Below, one piece after another: positions 1 through 6,081 of a DNA stretch of 6,081 nucleotides. The translations under genes and the position numbers were made by a program. Within the stretch, counting starts at the first letter, position 1. Every line of letters begins with the position of its first letter. The notes beneath the pieces were generated by a model that searched no databases, was not told the origin of the DNA, and saw nothing but the letters and a program-made list of their open reading frames with translations. The stretch is from Bacteroidales bacterium. Its GTDB lineage: Bacteria > Bacteroidota > Bacteroidia > Bacteroidales > JAADGE01. Where the stretch lies: contig JANTGL010000168.1 of assembly GCA_024762915.1 (NCBI GenBank), forward strand, positions 1 through 6,081, written 5' to 3'.

Positions 1-3000
1 TTCTTGCTCTTTTAAGGATTTATTGCTAATTTCAAGGAGTAAATTTTTAAACTTGCTGGCTTTAAACTTCGTATTTTCAATTCCGCCGAACTGATCAACA
101 TAACCATCTGAAAATGTGTATATAAGATCTCCTTTTTCGAGTTGAATTTTATGATTTTCAAAAGGTATTTCTCTTAAATAGATACCAATCGGATTTCTGG
201 TTGCTTTAATCTCTTGTAATTCTCCGTTCCTGATAAGATATAAGGGATTATAAGCTCCTGCATATTCTAATGTCATATTTTTAGTATCAATAACACATAC
301 AGCAATGTCCATTCCGTCTTTTGATTCGTTATCCTTACCTGTTTGTCTTAATGATAATTTAACTTTATCTCTAAGTTCATTCAAAATATCCGAAGGTTTA
401 TTTATATGTTTTTTATTTACGATTTCATTAAGAAACGAAATACCCAGCATACTCATAAAAGCTCCCGGAACACCATGTCCGGTGCAATCTGCAGCTGCAA
501 AAACAATGGAATTATCAATCTGTTTCAGCCAATAGAAATCACCGCTTACAATATCCCTCGGCTTATATAAGATAAAATGATTCGGTAAATTTTTTTGTAT
601 AAGTTCTTCCGGCGGTAAAAGTGCACGTTGAATTCTGCTGGCATATTCAATGCTGCTGGTAATATGTTGATTTTTTTCTTCAATTTCTTCTTTTTGTTTT
701 ACAACTTCCGCCGTTCGTTCTTTAACAATGCCTTCCAATCGCTCTTTATCTTTTTGTAATCGTCTGGTATTCAACTTAACAATAAACCACACAAAAATAA
801 TAAATAACAAAATATAGGATATAAATGCACCGATGGTTCGGTACCAGGGAGCATAAACAGTAAAAGCATATTCTGCAATTTCACTTTCCGTACCGTAAAC
901 ATTCTTTGCCTTAACTTTGAAAGTATAGTCTCCTTCACTTAAGTTTGTATAATCTTTAAATGTATTTTTTGTTGCTTTTGACCAATTTTTATCAAATCCT
1001 TCAAGATATGTATAGTATTCAGTTTCTTTTTCTTCAATATAAAATGTTGATGCATAATAAAATGTAAAAGAATTATTTTCATATTCAAAAGAAGGTTTCT
1101 CTATTTCAGGTTGCTTCAAATACACTTTCCCGTTTACAAAATAAGAACCGCCGTAAATAACAGAATCATTATTTACAACCTTTCTGATTAAGACTTTAAA
1201 AGAAGGTTGAGGATAAACTTCGGACTTGCTGTTATAAACAAATAAACCTTCTGAAGTCGAAATCCATACCAAACCGTTTTCGTCAGGGAAAATAAATGTA
1301 GTCTTAAGTTGCGGTAAACGTTTAAATGTTGTACTGTCGATATAAAAATTACCGTCTCCTTGTTTTACTGCTTTGATAATTTCATTAAAATTATTCACAT
1401 TTTTACTGATGTAGAATGTACCCTTATTATCGAAAGCAAAGGACGAAATATTTATTAATACATTATGTAAGTTGTCTTTAAGTTCTTTTTCTTCAACCAA
1501 TTGTTTTTTTTCATTGTCATAGACTAAAAGTTTATGATCTGTTGAGAAATATAATTTCCCGGAATATTTAAAGAATTCTAAATTTTCGGTTTCCGGAAAA
1601 CCATCCTTTTCCCTCATATATTTAACAATTGTATCATTTTGATTTATGCTTAATTTTATCAAATCCATTTTTGCGGACTTAATCCATAAATTTCCGTATG
1701 AATCTGTATTTAAATCTCTTATTTCGGATTTAATTGCATTTATATTATTTTTATACCGAAATGTTTTTCCGTCGTAATCATATTCAACCAACCCTTCCAC
1801 TTTTGCGGCAAAAACAGAATTATGATAATTAATCAATTTATAGGTATGGTTATCGGTTTTGCTGACAAGTTTATTTTTCAGTATATCATATAATCCGAAA
1901 CTTGTAGCAATTAAGTTTTTATCTTTTTTAAAAAATGTCCAACATTGTTGTTGATTTGTTTTATCAATTATTTTGAATTTATAATCATTTTTTGACTGGT
2001 TATATTGTAATTTATAAACGCCTGAAATCGATGCAAAATACAATTCATTATTAAATCCGGTAATTTCATTAACCTCATCTGATAATCCTATGTTTTCCGG
2101 TACTTTTCGTATGGGAGTGTTGAGTTCTATTCTTGCTATTCCGTTGTATAACGAGAACCATACCGGTTCTATATATCCGGTATTTCCAAAATAACTGCTT
2201 GTAACGGTTTCGTCTTGCATACCGTTACTCTTATTATAATGTCCTATAATTTTAAATTTATTATTAAGCTGATAAACACCATCGAATAAAGTGTAAATAA
2301 TATATCCGGATTTTATTTTTTTTACACCGTTAACGTACATTTGAGCATTTTTAAGGGATGCTTCTAAGTTTGTTATATATTCTGATTCTATTTTTTTTGA
2401 AATTCCTGTTTTGGTATTATATAAAAAACCTTTATTATTACTTGTAGCAATCAGTAATTCATTTTCGGAATACGGAATGATAGTGAAAATGTCTGATTTA
2501 GCATAAAAATCTCCTCCTTTACAACGAATCGGTTTATCATTTTCAATTTTAAATAAGCCTTCATAGTAATCTCCGTAATATAAAATATTGTTTACATAGA
2601 AGCTGACAAAACCTCCTTTGGTAAGTTCAATTATAGAAATTTTCTTGTTCTTATATTTATAAATTTTCTTTTTAGAGCAAAAATAGATTCCTTTATTCGT
2701 CGTGAATATGCTGTTAATTTCTGCAAAATCTTTGTTGTTCTCTTCTAAACTGTCAGATAAAGAAATATAATACAATTCACCTTTTTGATCGGGCTGAATA
2801 TAGCCGAATTCATTATCTCCGCCGACATAAATTATTCCTGAAGAATCAACGGCTAAAGATCTGGCCAGTGTTTTTAATTTTATTAATTCCCAATTTACAC
2901 CGTCATATTCCAGAACACCTTCATCATTTGCAAAAAAGAGGATTCCTCTTTTATCTTTAATTATGGCCCAATTCGGACCGGCAGCTTTGTATTCTTTAAT

Positions 3001-3102
3001 CGTATTATTTTTAATAAAGGGTAAACTGTATGAATAAATTTGTGCGTTACTTAAGTTTAAGGAAATTAACGTTAATAAAATAACGAGTAATGAATTTTTC
3101 AT
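1..3102 (-). CDS. Propeller/Y_Y_Y receptor with SpoIIE-type PP2C phosphatase output (3' end outside window)
   Basis: The frame is open without a stop from ATG at 3102 to base 1: 1034 residues seen, C-terminus missing. A signal peptide (about 1-20, ending SNA before QIY) precedes a large ectodomain. Reg_prop-like blades include NWAIIKDKRGILFFANDEG (44-62), GNLWIKS (about 471-477) and GLVWISTSEGLFVYN (about 605-619). A Y_Y_Y domain follows (about 665-750, with YLEGFDKNWS). One transmembrane helix (about 757-777) leads to a charged coiled coil (about 780-813). The output domain begins at SSIEYASRIQRALLPP and shows the metal-binding acidic motifs of the SpoIIE/PP2C family: GDFYW (D855), ADCTGHGVPGAF (D872), GMD (D932) and SDGYVD (D999, D1003). 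All look intact. Family knowledge says such domains remove phosphate from Ser/Thr of partner proteins such as anti-sigma-factor antagonists; the partner and the ligand are not visible here. I infer a one-protein transmembrane receptor. By family resemblance only a few tens of residues are missing. The start is supported by the signal peptide and the promoter at 3130-3160. No Shine-Dalgarno site is seen. Confidence 0.93.
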   Translation of the reverse strand, partial: MKNSLLVILLTLISLNLSNAQIYSYSLPFIKNNTIKEYKAAGPNWAIIKDKRGILFFANDEGVLEYDGVNWELIKLKTLARSLAVDSSGIIYVGGDNEFGYIQPDQKGELYYISLSDSLEENNKDFAEINSIFTTNKGIYFCSKKKIYKYKNKKISIIELTKGGFVSFYVNNILYYGDYYEGLFKIENDKPIRCKGGDFYAKSDIFTIIPYSENELLIATSNNKGFLYNTKTGISKKIESEYITNLEASLKNAQMYVNGVKKIKSGYIIYTLFDGVYQLNNKFKIIGHYNKSNGMQDETVTSSYFGNTGYIEPVWFSLYNGIARIELNTPIRKVPENIGLSDEVNEITGFNNELYFASISGVYKLQYNQSKNDYKFKIIDKTNQQQCWTFFKKDKNLIATSFGLYDILKNKLVSKTDNHTYKLINYHNSVFAAKVEGLVEYDYDGKTFRYKNNINAIKSEIRDLNTDSYGNLWIKSAKMDLIKLSINQNDTIVKYMREKDGFPETENLEFFKYSGKLYFSTDHKLLVYDNEKKQLVEEKELKDNLHNVLINISSFAFDNKGTFYISKNVNNFNEIIKAVKQGDGNFYIDSTTFKRLPQLKTTFIFPDENGLVWISTSEGLFVYNSKSEVYPQPSFKVLIRKVVNNDSVIYGGSYFVNGKVYLKQPEIEKPSFEYENNSFTFYYASTFYIEEKETEYYTYLEGFDKNWSKATKNTFKDYTNLSEGDYTFKVKAKNVYGTESEIAEYAFTVYAPWYRTIGAFISYILLFIIFVWFIVKLNTRRLQKDKERLEGIVKERTAEVVKQKEEIEEKNQHITSSIEYASRIQRALLPPEELIQKNLPNHFILYKPRDIVSGDFYWLKQIDNSIVFAAADCTGHGVPGAFMSMLGISFLNEIVNKKHINKPSDILNELRDKVKLSLRQTGKDNESKDGMDIAVCVIDTKNMTLEYAGAYNPLYLIRNGELQEIKATRNPIGIYLREIPFENHKIQLEKGDLIYTFSDGYVDQFGGIENTKFKASKFKNLLLEISNKSLKEQE

Positions 3103-3129
3103 AATAAAGAAATTAAGATTTACAGAACA

Positions 3130-3160
3130 CAAATATAATCTATTGTCAGTTAAATTACAA
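3130..3160 (-). promoter_or_regulatory. Bacteroidota-type promoter of the receptor gene
   Basis: Read on the minus strand, TATATTTG (3137-3130) matches the Bacteroidota -7 element TAnnTTTG exactly. A TTG (3160-3158) lies 20 bases upstream, inside the usual spacing for the -33 element. The -7 box ends 27 bases before the ATG at 3102, giving a short leader. It sits downstream of the terminator at 3223-3250, so the receptor should be transcribed independently of the genes before it. This is motif-based inference; no operator was recognised. Confidence 0.7.
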
Positions 3161-3222
3161 GATATTTTTTATTACTTAATTAAGAAAAGTTATATTCAAA
3201 ATTTAATATGGTATCTTTATTT

Positions 3223-3250
3223 AAAAAAAGCCTTCTGAAAAAGAAGGCTT
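3223..3250 (-). terminator. Intrinsic terminator after the fibre-like gene
   Basis: On the minus strand a perfect 9-bp stem, AAGCCTTCT (3250-3242) with AGAAGGCTT (3236-3228), closes a 5-base TTTTC loop. It runs directly into a T tract (3229-3223, partly within the stem end). The hairpin begins 28 bases after the stop codon at 3279-3281. There is no T run on the plus-strand side, so it works for minus-strand transcription only. It separates the surface-protein unit from the receptor gene. Confidence 0.92.
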
Positions 3251-3278
3251 CATTATAATTGATGTAATTTATAAAAAC

Positions 3279-4697
3279 TTATAATTTACTCACTAACTTT
3301 TCTAAGTTTTTTATTCTTAATTCTAAGTTTTTATTCTCAGTTTTAATTATTTCGTTTTCTTTAAAAAGCTTTTCAATTTGTTGTTGTTGATTTTTAACAG
3401 ATGTTTTAAGTAAAATTATTTCTTTTGAATTATCAGATAATTTTGTAACATTTTGCCATGTTAAATTTCCGCTTCCGTCCGTTTTGAGAACTTGACCGTT
3501 CGTTCCGTCAACAGTCGGGAAGGAATAGACATCATTAATATTAAAAGTCCCGTTAATTTTTAATATACGATTTGCAAAATCTCCCCATATCAAAGGTTGA
3601 GATGTATTCGAATTATCAATATAAAGTTTATCCGAAGTATTCACATTATACCCAACATTTGGGCCGATAAATACATTATTGCTGCCGCTATTATTCATTC
3701 CCGCATAGGCTCCTAAATAGACATTTCGAGTTCCGTTTGCGCCATTTCCTCCAACTTGATATCCGATGTAAACATTTTCATTTCCGTCCGTATTATAATA
3801 TCCGGAATTTTGACCGATAAATACATTACTTCCCGTACTGTGATTATTATAATATCCGGCATTTAATCCGATATAAACATTTCCAATACCGTTTTGTGTG
3901 GTTAATCCGGCATTGTTCCCGATAAAAATGTTTGAGTTTCCGCCTGTAGAATTATAACCGGCTTGATATCCGATAAAAGTATGTTGATATCCGGACACAA
4001 GCGAATGACCGGCTTCGTATCCCAGAATTGAATTTTTTATTCCGGTAGTACCGGTCGGACTGATATTCGGGGCGACATTATTTCCTATTAAATAGTTTTT
4101 CTTTGTCATGTCCATAAAATTCATCTCCGTACCCTTACTTTTGTTAATACCTCGACCGCTTACTAAAAATCTTCCGCCGGCACCGCTTTTTGTTGCAGTG
4201 GTATCAACTATGACTTGTACTCCGTCTGAGAAAACAATGAATACCGGTCTGTTTTGAGCATCTTTTACACAAAAAAGTGTATCGCCGGTTGATTCCCAAG
4301 GACTTTTCGAATATAAAGCATAAGGAACAGAAAGTAATTTGCTTGTGCCCATTTCGGTATAATTGGTTCCGCCGGTTTCATCTAATTCAACTTTTACCCA
4401 ATAATTATCCGCTTTCCAACTTACAGCTGATAAATTATCACTTGTTGCCCCTTCACCGATATTTAAACTTATCAAGCCGAATTCATTCGTTGTTTTAGTC
4501 CATGTTTCGCTATAAACTGAAGGACCTGCATTACTGCCTTGTAAGATACTGATTTGTAATCCTACCGATTGGTTTTGCAAAACGGCTCCGTTTACATCTC
4601 GTATGACTGCTTGATACTTAAAGCTTTGAGGTGTTTGTGCAAAAGTTGTAATTCCCGTAATAAAAATGAGAAACAAAAAAAACAGATTCTTTTTCAT
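3279..4697 (-). CDS. Exported fibre-like repeat protein with C-terminal coiled coil
   Basis: 472 residues, complete. A signal peptide (1-20, TTFA before QTPQ) has no lipobox cysteine. Residues about 24-130 form a beta-rich domain of a type common in Bacteroidota surface proteins (SFKYQAVIRDVNGAVL, YWVKVELDE, LLSVPYALYS). Residues 133-200 are a linker (DTLFCVKD, GRFLVSGRG). Then come eight repeats of about 17 residues, core N-[VI]-[FY]-I-G-x-x-[AV]-G, starting at 222, 239, 256, 273, 291, 308, 325 and 341; NYLIGNNVA at 201 is a likely degenerate ninth. After DKLYIDNSNTSQPLIWGDF (356-374) and GQVLKTDGSGNLTWQ comes a coiled coil (427-472) running to the last residue. The plan recalls trimeric fibres, whose heads are stacked beta-roll repeats on coiled-coil stalks. 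No Peptidase_S74 chaperone domain and no T9SS tail are seen. The function is unknown; adhesion or a surface appendage is inference. It starts 47 bp after gene 4745-5212, has no promoter of its own in view, and is followed by a terminator. Confidence 0.9.
   Translation of the reverse strand: MKKNLFFLFLIFITGITTFAQTPQSFKYQAVIRDVNGAVLQNQSVGLQISILQGSNAGPSVYSETWTKTTNEFGLISLNIGEGATSDNLSAVSWKADNYWVKVELDETGGTNYTEMGTSKLLSVPYALYSKSPWESTGDTLFCVKDAQNRPVFIVFSDGVQVIVDTTATKSGAGGRFLVSGRGINKSKGTEMNFMDMTKKNYLIGNNVAPNISPTGTTGIKNSILGYEAGHSLVSGYQHTFIGYQAGYNSTGGNSNIFIGNNAGLTTQNGIGNVYIGLNAGYYNNHSTGSNVFIGQNSGYYNTDGNENVYIGYQVGGNGANGTRNVYLGAYAGMNNSGSNNVFIGPNVGYNVNTSDKLYIDNSNTSQPLIWGDFANRILKINGTFNINDVYSFPTVDGTNGQVLKTDGSGNLTWQNVTKLSDNSKEIILLKTSVKNQQQQIEKLFKENEIIKTENKNLELRIKNLEKLVSKL
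3648..4034 (-). repeat. Eight in-frame ~51-bp repeats in the fibre-like gene
   Basis: Unit starts on the minus strand are 4034, 3983, 3932, 3881, 3827, 3776, 3725 and 3677. The spacing is 51, 51, 51, 54, 51, 51 and 48 bases, always whole codons. Each unit encodes a conserved I-G-x-x-[AVS]-G core followed by a variable Asn/Gly/Ser/Thr-rich loop. The DNA copies have diverged, so selection appears to act on the protein repeat, although slippage or recombination could still change copy number. A degenerate copy may precede the set at about 4097. Confidence 0.85.
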
Positions 4698-4744
4698 AAT
4701 TTTATTATTTTCAGGTTAATAAATTTTAAATTAATATTAATTGA

Positions 4745-5212
4745 CTATTGCTTTACAATTTTAAATGTTTTAATGATTTTATTATCTTTTTTAATTTTCA
4801 AAAAATATACGGCATATGAATATCCCGAGAAAGATATTTTTGTATCATTAGAATGTATCTTCGCTTGTTTAATTATTTTTCCGTTTAAATCGAACAATTC
4901 GTAACTAATTTTTTTTGTATCATTGATGGATAAATTAATAAAATCGACAGTCGGATTAGGAGCAACGGATACGGTAATTCCGATATCTTTCAATTCAAAA
5001 ACAGAGACAGCCGATAAGCGACTCTGCTGGAAACCTTGAGTAAGAATGTTTGTTCCGTCGGTAAATGTTTCCGTTACTGCTTCTCCCAAAGTCCAGCTGA
5101 CTGAACCGGTTGCATTTTCAAAATAATCTCCGGAAGATGAAATAACTTCTTGTGCATTTATATTTAAAAAATACACACTGATAAGGCCAAGTATTAGGAT
5201 TATTTTTTTCAT
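4745..5212 (-). CDS. Small secreted protein with T9SS type A sorting domain
   Basis: 155 residues, complete. The signal peptide is about 1-20 (NINA before QEVI). A short conserved segment follows at 21-63 (SSGDYFENATGSVSWTLGE, then NILTQGFQQ), which I recognise as a recurrent module in Bacteroidota secreted proteins. Residues about 79-155 match the type IX secretion C-terminal target domain: VSVAPNPTVDFINLSI with the hallmark PNP at 85-87, then YELFDLNGKII, a YFLKI strand and the basic end TFKIVKQ. Known family behaviour is Sec export, crossing of the outer membrane through T9SS, removal of the tail, and attachment to the surface or release. Without signal and tail only about 55-60 residues remain, so no enzymatic domain is present and the role is unknown. 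It has its own promoter at 5244-5278 and probably shares a transcript with the fibre-like gene 47 bp downstream. There is no clear Shine-Dalgarno site. Confidence 0.92.
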   Translation of the reverse strand: MKKIILILGLISVYFLNINAQEVISSSGDYFENATGSVSWTLGEAVTETFTDGTNILTQGFQQSRLSAVSVFELKDIGITVSVAPNPTVDFINLSINDTKKISYELFDLNGKIIKQAKIHSNDTKISFSGYSYAVYFLKIKKDNKIIKTFKIVKQ

Positions 5213-5243
5213 TTAAAATAGATTTAAAATTATACAATTTAAA

Positions 5244-5278
5244 CAAATATACAATTATTTTATTTTCCGTAAATCAAA
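5244..5278 (-). promoter_or_regulatory. Bacteroidota-type promoter of the T9SS-cargo/fibre unit
   Basis: On the minus strand TATATTTG (5251-5244) matches TAnnTTTG exactly and is identical to the -7 box of the receptor gene. TTTG (5278-5275) lies 23 bases upstream, at the long limit of the known -33/-7 spacing. The box ends 31 bases before the ATG at 5212. It lies in the 93-bp gap after the OmpA-family gene, where no convincing terminator is seen, so read-through from that gene may add to transcription. Confidence 0.62.
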
Positions 5279-5305
5279 TATTCAAATTATTTGATGAATT
5301 TCATA

Positions 5306-6081
5306 TTATTTCTTTTTAATGATTCTGAATTCTGTCCTTCTGTTTTGCTGATATTCTTCTTCTGTGCAATCGGATTTTTTCACATTGTCACAATTGCACT
5401 TATTATTTATGTTTAATTCTCCCAGACCCTTACCGGAAATTCTTGAAGGTTTCGTTATTCGTTTTTTAATATAATCGACAGTAGCTTTTGCTCTTTCATT
5501 TGATAATTTAAAATTATATGAATTCTCTCCTCGGCAATCAGTGAATGCTGATAATTCAATAATCATATTCGGATATTTATTCATAATTTTAACAATCTTA
5601 TCCAGCTCAACTGCTGCATCAGGTCTGATTGCAGATTGGTCATAATCAAAATAGATAGGATCAATCTGAATTAAATCATCTGAATTTTTATCGATCTTAT
5701 GTATTTGTGTTTTAATATTCAGAATATATTTCTCCGTTTCATGAAGGACTGTATCTGACTGTAAAGTAAAAATATATTCACCGTTTTCATCCGTATTGAT
5801 TACTTTAATTTTATTTCCGCTTATATCATACAGATTTATTTTTGTATTAGACAAAATATTATTGTTATTATCATAAGCTTTTCCTTTCATGGTAATTGTA
5901 ACAGGCTTATTTTTTATTAGTTCGACAACTTGCGGTTTTTGCAGTTCGATGTTTGAAACATAATTTCCGCTTTCGTTAATAAGGGTTTTATAGCTTGCCG
6001 TTTTTTTATCATAATCGTCTTTCTCAAAAGTAAATGTGTAGTCTAATTGTTTGCCGGATTTTATTTTTTCAAATTTGTAAT
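5306..6081 (-). CDS. OmpA-family protein with carboxypeptidase-regulatory-like domain (5' end outside window)
   Basis: The frame is open from the window edge to the TAA at 5308-5306: 258 residues seen, N-terminus missing. The ATG at 5890 is internal, because 63 in-frame codons without a stop precede it and read as part of the same protein. Visible residues 1-63 look like the end of one beta-sandwich repeat (LDYTFTFEKDDYDKK). Residues about 64-133 are a carboxypeptidase-regulatory-like domain (MKGKAYDNNNNILSN, NLYDISGNKI, TDENGEYIFTL). Residues about 138-257 are an OmpA C-terminal domain: IYFDYDQSAIRP, ELSAFTDCRGEN, and the LSNERA peptidoglycan-binding signature, ending QNRRTEFRIIKKK. Four cysteines fall at visible 182, 228, 230 and 238. 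By family, it should sit in the outer membrane or periplasm and bind peptidoglycan. The CRD-plus-OmpA order resembles PorE, a T9SS component, but the TPR and propeller parts that would support that lie outside the window, so no symbol is given. Confidence 0.9.
   Translation of the reverse strand, partial: YKFEKIKSGKQLDYTFTFEKDDYDKKTASYKTLINESGNYVSNIELQKPQVVELIKNKPVTITMKGKAYDNNNNILSNTKINLYDISGNKIKVINTDENGEYIFTLQSDTVLHETEKYILNIKTQIHKIDKNSDDLIQIDPIYFDYDQSAIRPDAAVELDKIVKIMNKYPNMIIELSAFTDCRGENSYNFKLSNERAKATVDYIKKRITKPSRISGKGLGELNINNKCNCDNVKKSDCTEEEYQQNRRTEFRIIKKK

Noticed and set aside
305..535. Plus-strand 76-codon open frame
   Set aside because: It lies wholly inside the PP2C coding part of the receptor gene, antisense to its conserved motifs, and resembles no known protein.
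3175..3184. Palindrome CTTAATTAAG upstream of the receptor promoter
   Set aside because: Ten bases, nearly all A/T, single copy; nothing ties it to regulation.
3648..4034. CRISPR-like array from the regular ~51-bp spacing
   Set aside because: The repeats are in frame, diverged at DNA level, and encode a protein motif. There are no identical direct repeats with unique spacers.
4729..4742. Perfect 14-bp palindrome AATTAATATTAATT between the cargo and fibre genes
   Set aside because: It is made only of A and T, has no T tract after it and no spacing of a known operator. It is likely chance in AT-rich DNA.
4277..4904. Two plus-strand open frames (4277-4498 and 4569-4904)
   Set aside because: Both are antisense to the fibre-like and T9SS-cargo genes, whose domains and signal peptides are clear. 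Their translations are low in complexity and show no domain.
5274..5300. Inverted repeats around TCAAATTATTTGA after the OmpA-family gene
   Set aside because: The arms are short and AT-only with almost no loop, and no T run follows, so a terminator is not supported.
5306..5890. A 194-residue OmpA protein starting at 5890
   Set aside because: The same frame stays open to the window edge with domain-like sequence, and the 5890 start has no signal peptide.

Overview
The window is AT-rich, and every gene lies on the minus strand. It almost certainly comes from a member of the Bacteroidota. It carries a type IX secretion (T9SS) C-terminal sorting domain and a receptor with a reg_prop/Y_Y_Y ectodomain. 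Two promoters match the Bacteroidota consensus (TTG, then TAnnTTTG), and no start codon has a clear Shine-Dalgarno site. Nothing seen allows a genus call.

In the direction of transcription (high to low coordinates) there are four genes. (1) 6081-5306 is the C-terminal part of an OmpA-family outer-membrane/peptidoglycan-linked protein. It has carboxypeptidase-regulatory-like beta-sandwich sequence in front of the OmpA domain, and its start lies outside the window. (2) 5212-4745 is a 155-residue secreted protein with a T9SS type A sorting tail, behind its own promoter. (3) 4697-3279 is a 472-residue exported fibre-like protein. It has a conserved N-terminal beta domain, eight repeats of about 17 residues and a C-terminal seven-heptad coiled coil. 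It lies 47 bp behind gene 2 with no visible promoter, and a strong intrinsic terminator follows it. (4) 3102-1 is a large membrane receptor with a periplasmic beta-propeller, Y_Y_Y domain, one transmembrane helix, a coiled-coil linker and a cytoplasmic SpoIIE-type PP2C phosphatase domain. It has its own promoter and runs off the left edge, lacking only its last residues.

Genes 1-3 are envelope or surface proteins, and genes 2 and 3 look like one transcription unit (5278 to 3223). Gene 4 is a separate sensory unit that converts an outside signal into serine/threonine dephosphorylation. No direct link between gene 4 and the surface genes can be shown from the sequence. No RNA gene, CRISPR array, insertion sequence or attachment site was seen. 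The least explained item is the fibre-like gene 3 and its tight pairing with the small T9SS cargo of gene 2.
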